Source of the DNA: Sepiola atlantica
Lineage: Eukaryota; Mollusca; Cephalopoda; Sepiida; Sepiolidae
NCBI GenBank assembly: GCA_963556195.1
Contig: OY744516.1
Span: 36,450,278-36,514,277 of the forward strand
Direction of reading: 5' to 3'
Length of the DNA stretch: 64,000 nucleotides
Part shown: piece after piece, positions 1 through 9,277 of the stretch
Position numbering within the stretch: the first letter of the stretch is position 1
Layout of the letters: the number at the start of each line of letters is the position of its first letter
Notes under the pieces: generated by a model
Seen by the model: only the letters and a program-made list of their open reading frames with translations
The model's database searches: none
What the model was told of the DNA's origin: nothing
Position numbers and translations under genes: made by a program

Positions 1-2053
1 TGCGCGAACAGCACCAAAGACTGGAGCAGCGGACGTTGCTGGCGGGAAGAGGACCAAGATAGCCACTCCTCCTGTTACTACACCTACAGCTTCGCCGAAG
101 GAGTGGCCGTCCCTCAATACAGTCCCAGCTGAGACCCCAAAGTCATGGTCATCACCTCCCGGGCAGAAGACACCGTCGCCGACGAGAGCAACAACACCAG
201 CAACTCCGGCGGCAACCAACACTCCTGCCCTATCTCCAAATGACAAGTGGGGACCCCAGTCACAAAGAAGCCCTTCGGAGTACCGTCGGTTGTTCGAAAC
301 AACCTACAAGGATTTAACCGACGGTAGCACAATAAAAGCAGCTCCGGGAGCGGTGGAACGACTAGCGAAGCGAATTGTTTCGCTAGTCACCATCGACTCC
401 AGAACCAAAGGGCTGGCTGGGGTTCTTATAGAAACCATAGGAGAGATCCTGTGGGCCCTCAAAGTTCCTGCAACTTATGTTTGCAGGAGAGGGTTCGCCA
501 CTTGGGACCTGCTCCTACCCACAGAGGAAGCAGCGGAGAAGGTGGCCAGGGCCGACCTGAGGTATAAACATCTAATCCTCAGGCCGGAGTACTTGAGCAG
601 GAGGAGGACATTAGTGACTGTCCTCGGCGTCCCCTGTTATATTGACTCGGAGCAACTAGGTGCTGTGATGAGTCAATATGGGGACGTCGAAGCCATAACC
701 CCGGTCCGTGGTCCCCATAACCTAATGGTAGGGGACTATAAAATCAAAATGCGTCTGGACCGGGATGGCTTTAATAACATCCCGCCACTGCTCAAGTGCG
801 ACGCCTGGTCCATGTCGATTATAGTGGAGGGCAGGAGGCCACATTGTTGGCACTGCGAGCAGAAGGGGCATATGGCTAAAAACTGCCCGAAGAAGGCGCC
901 AAACAAGAAGACCCCTTCTGCCGCAGTCCCGGGAGGTCCAGCGACGTCAGCAGCTCCTCCACCAGCGAACAAAGGAGGAAAGGATAAAGACGGTTTCAGC
1001 CCAGTTGTCCGAAAGGGCAAACAACAGAAACCCTCCTCCAAAGTGCAGCCCTCTGAAGAATTAGGGATGCGGGGTCCCACAGAGTCCATGGACGAGGACT
1101 TGCCCACCAGTAAGGAGCCGCAGCAAACCTCTGTTACGGCAGCGGCACCAAAAAGGAAGACCGAGGCTCCCCTGTCACCACCTTCAACATCATCGGACTC
1201 GGAAGGGGAGAAGATGGAGGGTGACGCTGGCCCGGTCCCGGCTCCAGAGACAGAGAGAAAGACTACACGGGATAAAAAAGTCGCCATAAGAACCGGCAAG
1301 AAGATGAAAGAGGCTGGGCCCCAAACCCCCGCCCCAATGCCCGAAGAGATGACTATCTCTTCTGCTCAGTCCCCTGAAACCCCAAAACCCAAACCCACCA
1401 CTGAGCAGAAATCCCCTTCCCCCACTAAAACCCCCCCAGCTGGTTCCCGCTCTCTGTCTCCCAAGAAAGAGTCGGTGGCCAAAACTTCAACTTCAAAAGC
1501 ATCCAAACAGGCCAAAAAGCCTAAAGCGTCGCCCTCTCCAAAAAGAAAGGAGAAGTCCCGTAAGCTCCCCTTCCTGCCAGGGGACCTCATTTGTGATGCG
1601 GACCTGCATCATGCCGCTGCCGAGCTCACACCCCAGCAGAGGAATGTGATCAAACCGCTGCAGCTCCTAACGAAGGCCCAGGGTCTAGACACCACCAACC
1701 CGTCTAACTTCCCGGATGCCCCTTTGCTGATTACCTTCGTCAGGAAAATGAAAATTCGCCGCACCAAGTCCATGTGGCGAATGATAGAAGCAGCAAAGGA
1801 GGCGATCCTGGGCCTTACGTTGGTGGAAGAAGGGCATGACTCCCTCGACGATCTGAGGGATAAGTGTGAAGGGAGGATCCCCATTTACGTCCACCCCTCG
1901 TTTTATAGAGCCCTCAAGATAACCTTTCCCCTGGATGTCGGGGGCATCTCCCGAGACGGCCGCGCGTCGTCGGAATTGCTTACTGGCAATATCGGGCATG
2001 CCGTCGGCGTCCTTACTGACAAGGATTTCAGGCCGTTGATTGACACTGACTAG
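1..2053 (+). CDS. LINE ORF1 (gag-like nucleic-acid-binding protein), unit 1, 5'-partial
   Basis: Open from base 2 in the ORF1 frame through the TAG at 2051-2053. The N-terminal ~225 residues lie outside the window. Order seen: Ser/Thr/Pro-rich linker; a conserved central region of about 160 residues where fish and frog Tx1 ORF1 proteins carry an RRM-like fold; one CCHC zinc knuckle (CWHC, then H and C, near 844-888); a long Lys/Pro-rich disordered linker; and a conserved ~165-residue C-terminal domain I do not recognise. In this class ORF1 protein coats the element RNA. Compared with units 2 and 3 it lacks one codon near 240 but keeps frame. It shares some variants with unit 3 and others with unit 2, suggesting exchange between units. 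ORF2 starts 4 nt after the stop. Confidence 0.88.
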   Translation, partial: ARTAPKTGAADVAGGKRTKIATPPVTTPTASPKEWPSLNTVPAETPKSWSSPPGQKTPSPTRATTPATPAATNTPALSPNDKWGPQSQRSPSEYRRLFETTYKDLTDGSTIKAAPGAVERLAKRIVSLVTIDSRTKGLAGVLIETIGEILWALKVPATYVCRRGFATWDLLLPTEEAAEKVARADLRYKHLILRPEYLSRRRTLVTVLGVPCYIDSEQLGAVMSQYGDVEAITPVRGPHNLMVGDYKIKMRLDRDGFNNIPPLLKCDAWSMSIIVEGRRPHCWHCEQKGHMAKNCPKKAPNKKTPSAAVPGGPATSAAPPPANKGGKDKDGFSPVVRKGKQQKPSSKVQPSEELGMRGPTESMDEDLPTSKEPQQTSVTAAAPKRKTEAPLSPPSTSSDSEGEKMEGDAGPVPAPETERKTTRDKKVAIRTGKKMKEAGPQTPAPMPEEMTISSAQSPETPKPKPTTEQKSPSPTKTPPAGSRSLSPKKESVAKTSTSKASKQAKKPKASPSPKRKEKSRKLPFLPGDLICDADLHHAAAELTPQQRNVIKPLQLLTKAQGLDTTNPSNFPDAPLLITFVRKMKIRRTKSMWRMIEAAKEAILGLTLVEEGHDSLDDLRDKCEGRIPIYVHPSFYRALKITFPLDVGGISRDGRASSELLTGNIGHAVGVLTDKDFRPLIDTD

Positions 2054-2057
2054 TGCG

Positions 2058-5000
2058 ATGGCCACGAACTTGAAGCTAGGAAGCTTGAACGCGAGAGGCT
2101 TGAGATCCTTAAGCAAAGCAGCCCGCATACTGGGGGATCTCAAGGCTTTTGAATTAGATGTGGCTGCGGTACAGGAAACTCACTATGTTTCGATGGACGA
2201 TCACCGACTGCTGTCGGAGCATTTCGATGTTTTTTCAGCATTTGGTGACCGTACTGCTCGGGGAGTTTCTCTGTTAGTTAGACGCACTCTGTTAGCAAGG
2301 GTAAACGTTGTTCACGCGGATGCTGATGGCAGACTGGTCGTGGCTGATGTTGCCGTGAATAGTGCCATGTTTCGAATTGTCGCGGTTTATGCGCCCAATT
2401 CCACTCGTGAGAGGGTTTCCTTTTTTCGGGGGTTGGAGGGGTTCCTCGGTGGTTCGGAGCGGCTAATCGTAGTGGGGGATTGGAATGCCATCCTTAATCC
2501 CAGGATAGATAGGGTGGGGGGCCTTAGTGGGTCGGATGGGTGTGAGACAAGTCTGTCTGACCTGATGGCACAATGCGATCTGGTCGACAGATTTCGTATC
2601 GATCACCCGAGGCGGGAGATGTGGACGTGGCTCGCTAGCGGCACTTTCCTTCCAAGTTCTTACTTGGATCGATTGCTAGTTAGAAGAGGCAACGTAGATT
2701 ATATCTCTTGTCCCACGTTCCACTGGTTAGGCCATTCTGACCACAAGTTACTTGTGGCCAGTCTGGAATTAGGTCCTAAGACACACAAGGTAGCTGGCTA
2801 CTGGAAGTTAAATACCTCCTTACTGGAGATACGTGACTTCCGGGAACAGCTATCTCTTAACTTTCAAAAGGGATTAGTGGGGGCGGTAACCGGGAGTAAG
2901 TGGTGGGTTAACGCCAAAGTTGGCATTAGGCGCTTTTCTGTTCAATATAGCCAACGCCTCGCCTTAAATAAGGCTGAAGCAGAAAAGCGTTTAGAAACTA
3001 AGCTGGCCCGGGCGGTGGCTGGGGGGGATTCCCTAGGCATAGAACTAGCTAAGGGGGACCTGAAACGTGCGGCTAACGTGCGGTATGAGGGTCAAGTAGT
3101 TAGAGCTAGACTAAAGAGAGTGTCCAACGAAGCCGTGAATGTGGACGCGGAAGAGCGTAGAACTCCACTTCGTCGCAACTCGGTCGGTCTCATTCGTCAA
3201 GTCAAACACCCGGAAGGACACACCCTTGTGTCGACTCGGGAGATTTGCCGGGGATTTCGTGAGCATTTCATGGAGCGGTTCACCCAACTGCCCGGACTCC
3301 GCGTCGAGGAGTTTGGCAGCTATTTAGCTGGCTCGCCCCGCCTGGAGGCGGCCCGAGCGGCTAGTTGTGATGGGCGCGTTACAGAGTGTGAGGTCTTGGC
3401 TGCTCTGAAGCAGGTCGGCTACGACAAATCTCCGGGACTCGATGGTTTGCCCTATGAATTGTTCTTGAGGCTGTCGCACATCTTCGTACCTATTCTGGTC
3501 AATGTGTTCAATCACTGGTTTGAACAGGGTTCTATCCCTGGTCAAGTCACCAAGGGAGTGATCACATTGCTTCAGAAAAAGGGCCAAGATGGTGGGGATC
3601 TAGATGATTATAGGCCCATAACTCTGCTTAACGCAGATTTAAAGATTTTGGCCAAAGTTCTTGCAAATCGGTTGCAGCTTGTTATCGGTGAGTTGGTCGA
3701 ACCTGATCAGAATTATGCTGTGAAGGGGAGATCGATTCAAAACAACTTGCATCTGATGCGCACGATCATAGAGGGATTAGAAGACGACACTGAAGCCGCG
3801 CTGATCAATTTAGATCAGTCCAAAGCTTTTGACAGGGTCGACCATCGTTTCCTGGGATCTGTTTTAGAGGCTGCCGGTTTTACACCGGGCTTCTGCAGAT
3901 GGATCTCCATTTTGTATCGCGGGCCAACGGCAGTGGTGCAGGTCAATGGAATGCGATCGGAGTCTTTTGCCGTCTCTCGGTCGGTACGTCAGGGGTGTCC
4001 GTTGTCTCCCCTGCTTTACGTCCTGGCCTTGGAGCCTTTTCTCCGCAGGCTTAGGATTGGGGAGCCTGGACTGGCCCTACGCGGTATTGCTCTTCCTGGC
4101 GGTGCGCGAGCCAGGGTATCCGCGTATGCCGATGATGTCACCGTGTTTGTGTCGTGCTTTCGAGACATTATCGCGGTGATTAGGGCACTCAAAAGGTACG
4201 AAAAAGTTACAGGGGCCATAGTCAACCTTAGCAAATCCAATGGCCTAAGGTTGGCTGCCTGGAGTGGCGCGGCTGCGCTCCCAGGCCTTTTCAACTGGAC
4301 AGATGGCCCGGTTCGGATCCTCGGCGTATGGTTCGGACCGGGTCTCCAGCTTGATAAGAACTGGTCGGAAGTACAGTCTAAGGTCGAAGCGTCTGTAAGG
4401 ATTTGGCTTCGAAGGGGGCTTTCCCTTAAAGGTCGAGCTGAGGCGTGCGTTACGTACGTCTTTTCGCTCATCCTTTACCGATTGGCTGTACTACCTCTGC
4501 CTGCGGACCGCCGAGCGGTTTTAACGCGTCTCCTTTTCTCGCTTTTGTGGGCAAGGGGGAAGCCGCTAGTCCGTAGACAGGTCTGTACTCAACGTCCTGA
4601 AGTGGGAGGCTTAGGAATGCCCGATTTGGAAAGCCACTTGTATGCCGAGCGGCTGGCATTCCTGAGCCGAACTTTGACAGAGGAGTCTGCGTGGGGCCCT
4701 GCGGTTGGAAACGCTTTTCCTAACCTCATCCCTGACCACTTGGTCGAATGCCGTCGTAGACCAAGGGGTCAATCGCAGTTCCTCAACGAATGCCGAGCTG
4801 CGCTCAGAGTGCTGCCGGGGTCCAGTGACCTCGCCCGGTCTAGAAATACACTATATCGGGAATTAGTGGTGGGGACCGCTTCGGATCCCCTTGGGGAGCG
4901 GCTAGGATTGTCGGAGCGGGAGACTCGCTCTCAGTGGAATTGGGCGCCAGGCCGGAGCCATCTCAACAATACTGAGTTTTCTCTGACCTGGCGATTGGTT

Positions 5001-5492
5001 CGTAATGCGGTACCCCTCAATGGCATACGCTTCAGGATTGGTCTGGTTATGGACCCCTTTTGCCCACGTTGCGAGGAAGATGAGATTGAAACGGCGGAGC
5101 ACGCCTTTCTCACCTGCTCCAAACTTCGTGAATTCTGGACGTATGTCAACGAGGTGACGGCTCGCATCACCCCCGATCGGGTGACGTGCTTGGATTTAGC
5201 ATCCGTTGTCTTCAACATGGACCCCTTGTGGCCCAGGGAGAAACGTATGGTTTTGCTTGCGATTTTAGCCGTGGCTAGACTCGTCGTGTACACTTCACGC
5301 TTAGACATAGGGCGTGGGGGGGTGCCGCCTTCTTATTATGATTTGATTTCGTATTTTAAGCACCAGCTTAAAATCAAAATCAAATCTGATAGAAGGAGGT
5401 TGCCTTCTTCACTTTTCAAAAGTAGGTGGATACACACCGCTAGTTTAGGCGTGTTCACGCGGAATAGGTTCGAGTTCGTGTTCCCTGCCTAG
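2058..5492 (+). CDS. LINE ORF2: APE endonuclease plus reverse transcriptase, unit 1 (intact)
   Basis: About 1144 aa from the ATG at 2058. That ATG follows the ORF1 stop by four bases (TAG, TGCG, ATG), so stop-reinitiation is plausible. The endonuclease occupies roughly residues 1-235, with LGSLNARGL, VQETHY, VVGDWN (Asp about 141), a YLDRLLV block and the terminal SDH (about 227-229). The reverse transcriptase spans roughly 430-720, with SPGLDGLPYELF, YRPITLLN, DQSKAFDRVDH, RQGCPLSPLLY and the catalytic YADD (about 690-693). A C-terminal Cys-His knuckle (CX2CX9HX4C, about 1002-1020) is typical of L1/Tx1-type ORF2. It nicks target DNA and primes cDNA synthesis from element RNA. This is the only unit whose ORF2 is uninterrupted. 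The seven-G run at 3021-3027 lies in the linker between the two enzyme domains. Confidence 0.93.
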   Translation: MATNLKLGSLNARGLRSLSKAARILGDLKAFELDVAAVQETHYVSMDDHRLLSEHFDVFSAFGDRTARGVSLLVRRTLLARVNVVHADADGRLVVADVAVNSAMFRIVAVYAPNSTRERVSFFRGLEGFLGGSERLIVVGDWNAILNPRIDRVGGLSGSDGCETSLSDLMAQCDLVDRFRIDHPRREMWTWLASGTFLPSSYLDRLLVRRGNVDYISCPTFHWLGHSDHKLLVASLELGPKTHKVAGYWKLNTSLLEIRDFREQLSLNFQKGLVGAVTGSKWWVNAKVGIRRFSVQYSQRLALNKAEAEKRLETKLARAVAGGDSLGIELAKGDLKRAANVRYEGQVVRARLKRVSNEAVNVDAEERRTPLRRNSVGLIRQVKHPEGHTLVSTREICRGFREHFMERFTQLPGLRVEEFGSYLAGSPRLEAARAASCDGRVTECEVLAALKQVGYDKSPGLDGLPYELFLRLSHIFVPILVNVFNHWFEQGSIPGQVTKGVITLLQKKGQDGGDLDDYRPITLLNADLKILAKVLANRLQLVIGELVEPDQNYAVKGRSIQNNLHLMRTIIEGLEDDTEAALINLDQSKAFDRVDHRFLGSVLEAAGFTPGFCRWISILYRGPTAVVQVNGMRSESFAVSRSVRQGCPLSPLLYVLALEPFLRRLRIGEPGLALRGIALPGGARARVSAYADDVTVFVSCFRDIIAVIRALKRYEKVTGAIVNLSKSNGLRLAAWSGAAALPGLFNWTDGPVRILGVWFGPGLQLDKNWSEVQSKVEASVRIWLRRGLSLKGRAEACVTYVFSLILYRLAVLPLPADRRAVLTRLLFSLLWARGKPLVRRQVCTQRPEVGGLGMPDLESHLYAERLAFLSRTLTEESAWGPAVGNAFPNLIPDHLVECRRRPRGQSQFLNECRAALRVLPGSSDLARSRNTLYRELVVGTASDPLGERLGLSERETRSQWNWAPGRSHLNNTEFSLTWRLVRNAVPLNGIRFRIGLVMDPFCPRCEEDEIETAEHAFLTCSKLREFWTYVNEVTARITPDRVTCLDLASVVFNMDPLWPREKRMVLLAILAVARLVVYTSRLDIGRGGVPPSYYDLISYFKHQLKIKIKSDRRRLPSSLFKSRWIHTASLGVFTRNRFEFVFPA

Positions 5493-6213
5493 GCATGGCA
5501 CACAGCGACCTTAGGTCTCTTTTTTGAAAAAGGAAATCATTTCCTTAACCTGACCAGCAAATCCTTTGGGCACAGTCCCTACTAGCTAGTAGTGTAAATG
5601 AGCTCTTTGCCCCCAGCTTTATTTTAGGTGTCAGATCTCCTTCAGGATGCCCGCTCCCTAATTTATTTTTATATCCCTGACCCGCCCTAATAGTACCTAT
5701 CCTGGAGGACACCGCACATCCCGACAAACCCATCCCTCAATTTCTTTTGCCCCCATATAGAAACGCCCACTCCCAATTAGGAGCTGTCTCTCTTGCTTTC
5801 GGTTTTTACCGGAAGACAGCGAGCAGTTCACTCTCTAGATAGGATGGGGGGACTCTACTAACTTTCCATAATTAGCATTTTCCTTGGTTCTTTATTTTCA
5901 CTATCCCTTTTATTTTTATTTATTTTTGGGGGATTATTTAAGGCTTAGTTTTTTGTTCTCCCACCCCTATCATCACACATGTACATATTTTTCTGTAAAT
6001 AAAATTCATTTCAAACACCTGGGGATATTTTAAGTAGCTTAAGTCCATAGAGTGAATGTGGTATTATGGTGACTGAAACTAGTTTCTAGGGTATTTATAG
6101 ACCAGGTGGACGACCCCCGACCCCCATTTTTCCCCCCCATACCCCCTTTTGGCCTTGTGCCACATCTAAAAAATTGTACAATTTTTGGATAAATAAAAGG
6201 AGCTCAACCGGGG
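5493..6213 (+). other. 3' UTR of LINE unit 1, with conserved stem-loop
   Basis: About 720 bp with no ORF, near-identical in the three units. A stem-loop at 5783-5820 has an outer helix GCTGTCT/AGACAGC and an inner helix CTTTCGGT/ACCGGAAG around a T-rich loop. It is a candidate for recognition by the element's own RT. AATAAA signals occur near 5997 and at 6192. The second lies about 20 bp before the unit boundary and fits a transcript end there. A TATA-like tatttatag near 6094 raises the possibility that this UTR drives the next unit, as in Drosophila HeT-A; that is inference. Confidence 0.6.
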
Positions 6214-6227
6214 ATTTTTTCCCTGGT
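6207..6227 (+). other. Hairpin spanning the unit 1/unit 2 junction
   Basis: ACCGGGGA pairs with TCCCTGGT across a TTTTT loop (8 bp, one G-T). The inferred boundary falls at the top of the left arm. The same hairpin spans the unit 2/3 junction at 13434-13454. Confidence 0.5.
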
Positions 6228-6573
6228 CCTCTTTTCCGTATAGATTCTTACGATTGAATTGTTTCTTGCGGCAAAGAGAAGTAACTCGGCCTCCCTTGGT
6301 CCGAGTTAACTGTAGTTTTGGCTAGAGACTCTCTCTGTTCCCTAGTCAACAGGCCCCTTTTGGGCTTTAGGCCCCTCTTGGGCACATTGTCCTTCCACCC
6401 CTCTTGGGTGATCACCCCTTTTGGGTGATTCGTTTAAATCTCACCTTCTTTTTTGCAGGTGTCTGATCCTCGCGCTTGACTTAAGCAGCTGGCAGGTTTC
6501 GGGGAGACTCACGAACCCGTAAAACGGTGAAAGTCTCCTCGGATCCGAATCGGCGGGTCGAGCCGGGGCGCAG
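6214..6573 (+). promoter_or_regulatory. 5' UTR of LINE unit 2
   Basis: 360 bp of leader between the junction and the ORF1 ATG. It starts with a pyrimidine-rich stretch (ttttttccctggtcctctt), carries four small hairpins at 6353-6427, and has a good 3' splice-site-like run ttcttttttgcag ending at 6458. The acceptor may reflect splicing from an upstream unit's transcript or be fortuitous. An internal promoter is expected for this class but I cannot point to a specific motif. Confidence 0.5.
6353..6427 (+). other. Four consecutive mini-hairpins in LINE 5' UTR (unit 2)
   Basis: Four stems each close a five-base pyrimidine loop: GCCC/GGGC at 6353-6365 (loop CTTTT), GCCC/GGGC at 6371-6383 (CTCTT), CACCC/GGGTG at 6396-6410 (CTCTT) and CACCC/GGGTG at 6413-6427 (CTTTT). 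The two stem types and two loop types form a mirror-like order. The block is conserved in unit 3. Confidence 0.75.
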
Positions 6574-9273
6574 ATGAGTGGAGAGGGGAGGAGTAGTCCG
6601 AGCTCTGCTGGAAACGTTTTGTCTAGCTCGGGCTCCCTTTCCGAGATGAGGCCTAGGTCTCATGTCGGGCCGGGGGCAGACCCAAAACATGCTGACGGAC
6701 ATGCCGCTCTAAGCGACATGCCCAGTACTTCTGCCAGTGCCGACCCTAGCACTGGAGGTAGATCAGGGTCTACCGCCTTAGGCGGTAGCTCTGCTAGTTA
6801 CTTCGCTGCTGTCCCCAGCAGCTCAAGTCAGGGTAGCTCAGATCTGAGAGGTGATCTGGGTCGGTGGGAAAAACTCCCCACCGCACAAATCTCTTACCGG
6901 GCTTCAACCGTTAGCCCGCCTGGTCGTAGGCGAAAAGGCCGCCCGCTTCCAGGAGCAAGACAGACCAAGTCGGTGGAGTCCCACAAAAAAGGGGCCACCA
7001 ACCCAGATCAGCCGCCAGCCCCCTTGGACAGGGACTCTGCTCAGCACCGCATACTGGACCTCCACCAGGAACTCTTCGGCAGCGAAAGCAGCAGTGACGG
7101 TAGCGGCCGAAGTTGCAGCAACAGCAGCAGTAGCAGCAGTAGCAGCATGGAGGTCCTGCAACAAACATCTAATAGTCCGGTCCGGGCTGGCATGCGGCAG
7201 TCCAGACCAAGAAAGATGGGGGCTGCTCGAACAGCACCAAAGACTGGAGCAGCGGACGTTGCTGGCGGGAAGAGGACCAAGATAGCCACTCCTCCTGTTA
7301 CTACACCTACAGCATCGCCGAAGGAGTGGCCGTCCCTCTCTACAGTCCCAGCTGAGACCCCTAAGACATGGTCATCACCTCCCGGGCAGAAGACACCGTC
7401 GCCGACGAGAGCATCAACACCAGCAACTCCGGCGGCAACCAGCACTCCTGCCCTATCTCCAACAAAGGACAAGTGGGGACCCCAGTCACAAAGGAGCCCT
7501 TCGGAGTACCGTCGGTTATTCGAATCCAAATACAAGGATCTAACCGACGGCAGTACCATCCAAGCTGCTCCGGGAGCGGTGGAACGACTAGCGAAGCGAA
7601 TTGTTTCGCTAGTCACCATCGACTCCAGATCCAAAGGGCTGGCTGGGGTCTTAATTGAAACCATAGGAGAGATCCTGTGGGCCCTCAAAGTTCCTGCAAC
7701 TTACGTTTGCAGGAGAGGGTTCGCCACTTGGGACCTGCTCCTACCCACAGAGGAAGCAGCGGAGAAGGTGGCCAGGGCCGACCTGAGGTATAAACACCTA
7801 ATCCTCAGGCCGGAGTACTTGAGCAGGAGGAGGACATTAGTGACTGTCCTCGGCGTCCCCTGTTATATTGACTCGGAGCAACTAGGTGCAGTGATGAGTC
7901 AATATGGGGACGTCGAAGCCATAACCCCGGTCCGTGGTCCCCATAACCTAATGGTAGGGGACTATAAAATCAAAATGCGTCTGGACCGGGATGGCTTTAA
8001 TAACATCCCGCCACTGCTCAAGTGCGACGCCTGGTCTATGTCGATCATAGTGGAGGGCAGGAGGCCACATTGTTGGCACTGCGAGCAGAAGGGGCATATG
8101 GCTAAAAACTGCCCGAAGAAGGCACCAAACAAGAAGACCCCTTCTGCCGCAGTCCCGGGAGGTCCAGCGACGTCAGCAGCTCCTCCACCAGCGAACAAAG
8201 GAGGCAAAGATAAAGAAGGTTTCAGCCCAGTCATCCGAAAGGGCAAACAACCGAAACCCGCCTCCAAAGTGCAGCCCTCTGAAGAAATAGGGATGCGGGG
8301 TCCCACAGAGTCCATGGACGAGGACTTGCCCACCAGTAAGGAGCCGCAGCAAACCTCTGTTACGGCAGCGGCACCAAAAAGGAAGACCGAGGCTCCCCTG
8401 TCACCACCTTCAACATCATCGGACTCGGAAGGGGAGAAGATGGAGGGTGACGCTGGCCCGGTCCCGGCTCCAGAGACAGAGAGAAAGACTACACGGGATA
8501 AAAAAGTCGCCATAAGAACCGGCAAGAAGATGAAAGAGGCTGGGCCCCAAACCCCCGCCCCAATGCCCGAAGAGATGACTATCTCTTCTGCTCAGTCCCC
8601 TGAACCCCCAAAACCCAAACCCACCACTGAGCAGAAATCCCCTTCCCCCACTAAAACCCCCCCAGCTGGTTCCCGCTCTCTGTCTCCCAAGAAAGAGTCG
8701 GTGACCAAACCATCAAAGACGACCAAACAGGCCAAAAAGCTTAAAGCGTCGCCCTCTCCAAAACGAAAGGAGAAGTCCCGTAAGCTCCCCTTCCTGCCAG
8801 GGGACCTCATATGTGATGCGGACCTGCATCATGCCGCTGCCGAGCTCACACCTCAGCAGAGGAATGTCATCAAACCGTTGCAGCTCCTTACGAAGGCCCA
8901 GGGTCTGGACACCACCAACCCGTCGAACTTCCCGGATGCCCCTTTGCTGATCACCTTCGTACGGAAAACGAAGATTCGCCGCACCAAGTCCATGTGGCGA
9001 ATGATAGAAGCAGCAAAGGAGGCGATCCTGGGCCTTACGTTGGTGGAAGAAGGGCATGACTCCCTCGACGATCTGAGGGATAAATGTGAAGGGAGGATCC
9101 CCATTTACGTCCACCCCTCGTTTTATAGAGCCCTCAAGATAACCTTTCCCCTGGATGTCGGGGGCATCTCCCGAGACGGCCGCGCGTCGTCGGAATTGCT
9201 TACTGGCAATATCGGGCATGCCGTCGGCGTCCTTACTGACAAGGATTTCAGGCCGTTGATTGACACTGACTAG
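6574..9273 (+). CDS. LINE ORF1, unit 2 (full length, 899 aa)
   Basis: ATG at 6574 in gcgcagATGagtgg; stop TAG at 9271-9273. Order: Ser/Gly-rich N-terminus (1-165); a polyserine tract from AGC/AGT repeats (about 172-190); a Pro/Thr/Ala-rich linker; the conserved central domain (about 325-490); a CCHC knuckle (about 500-513); a Lys/Pro/Ser-rich disordered stretch (515-735); and the conserved C-terminal domain (735-899). Role: RNA chaperone and particle protein of the retrotransposon, by analogy with Tx1/L1 ORF1. It differs from units 1 and 3 at the start of the central domain (FESKYKDLTDGSTIQ against FETTYKDLTDGSTIK). It shares the shortened linker VTKPSKTTKQ with unit 3, so it looks mosaic. 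Confidence 0.92.
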   Translation: MSGEGRSSPSSAGNVLSSSGSLSEMRPRSHVGPGADPKHADGHAALSDMPSTSASADPSTGGRSGSTALGGSSASYFAAVPSSSSQGSSDLRGDLGRWEKLPTAQISYRASTVSPPGRRRKGRPLPGARQTKSVESHKKGATNPDQPPAPLDRDSAQHRILDLHQELFGSESSSDGSGRSCSNSSSSSSSSMEVLQQTSNSPVRAGMRQSRPRKMGAARTAPKTGAADVAGGKRTKIATPPVTTPTASPKEWPSLSTVPAETPKTWSSPPGQKTPSPTRASTPATPAATSTPALSPTKDKWGPQSQRSPSEYRRLFESKYKDLTDGSTIQAAPGAVERLAKRIVSLVTIDSRSKGLAGVLIETIGEILWALKVPATYVCRRGFATWDLLLPTEEAAEKVARADLRYKHLILRPEYLSRRRTLVTVLGVPCYIDSEQLGAVMSQYGDVEAITPVRGPHNLMVGDYKIKMRLDRDGFNNIPPLLKCDAWSMSIIVEGRRPHCWHCEQKGHMAKNCPKKAPNKKTPSAAVPGGPATSAAPPPANKGGKDKEGFSPVIRKGKQPKPASKVQPSEEIGMRGPTESMDEDLPTSKEPQQTSVTAAAPKRKTEAPLSPPSTSSDSEGEKMEGDAGPVPAPETERKTTRDKKVAIRTGKKMKEAGPQTPAPMPEEMTISSAQSPEPPKPKPTTEQKSPSPTKTPPAGSRSLSPKKESVTKPSKTTKQAKKLKASPSPKRKEKSRKLPFLPGDLICDADLHHAAAELTPQQRNVIKPLQLLTKAQGLDTTNPSNFPDAPLLITFVRKTKIRRTKSMWRMIEAAKEAILGLTLVEEGHDSLDDLRDKCEGRIPIYVHPSFYRALKITFPLDVGGISRDGRASSELLTGNIGHAVGVLTDKDFRPLIDTD

Positions 9274-9277
9274 TGCG

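Larger units (their letters stand above)
1..6213 (+). mobile_element. Tx1-like non-LTR retrotransposon, array unit 1 (5' end outside window)
   Basis: First of three directly repeated units. The window opens inside ORF1. The unit then carries ORF1, ORF2 and a 3' UTR that passes straight into the 5' UTR of unit 2 at about 6213. I placed the boundary where the three copies stop matching: unit 3 diverges just after the motif aaaggagctcaaccgggg. There is no poly(A) tail, target duplication or spacer at the junction. An APE endonuclease before the RT, a CCHC knuckle in both ORFs and an RRM-like position of the ORF1 central domain point to the L1/Tx1 group. The clade assignment needs a tree. Confidence 0.9.

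Noticed and set aside
736..1299. Minus-strand frames of 150-216 codons inside ORF1 and ORF2 of the LINE
   Set aside because: Antisense shadows of the GC-rich, intact sense frames. They recur in each unit only because the units are copies, and they have no domain.
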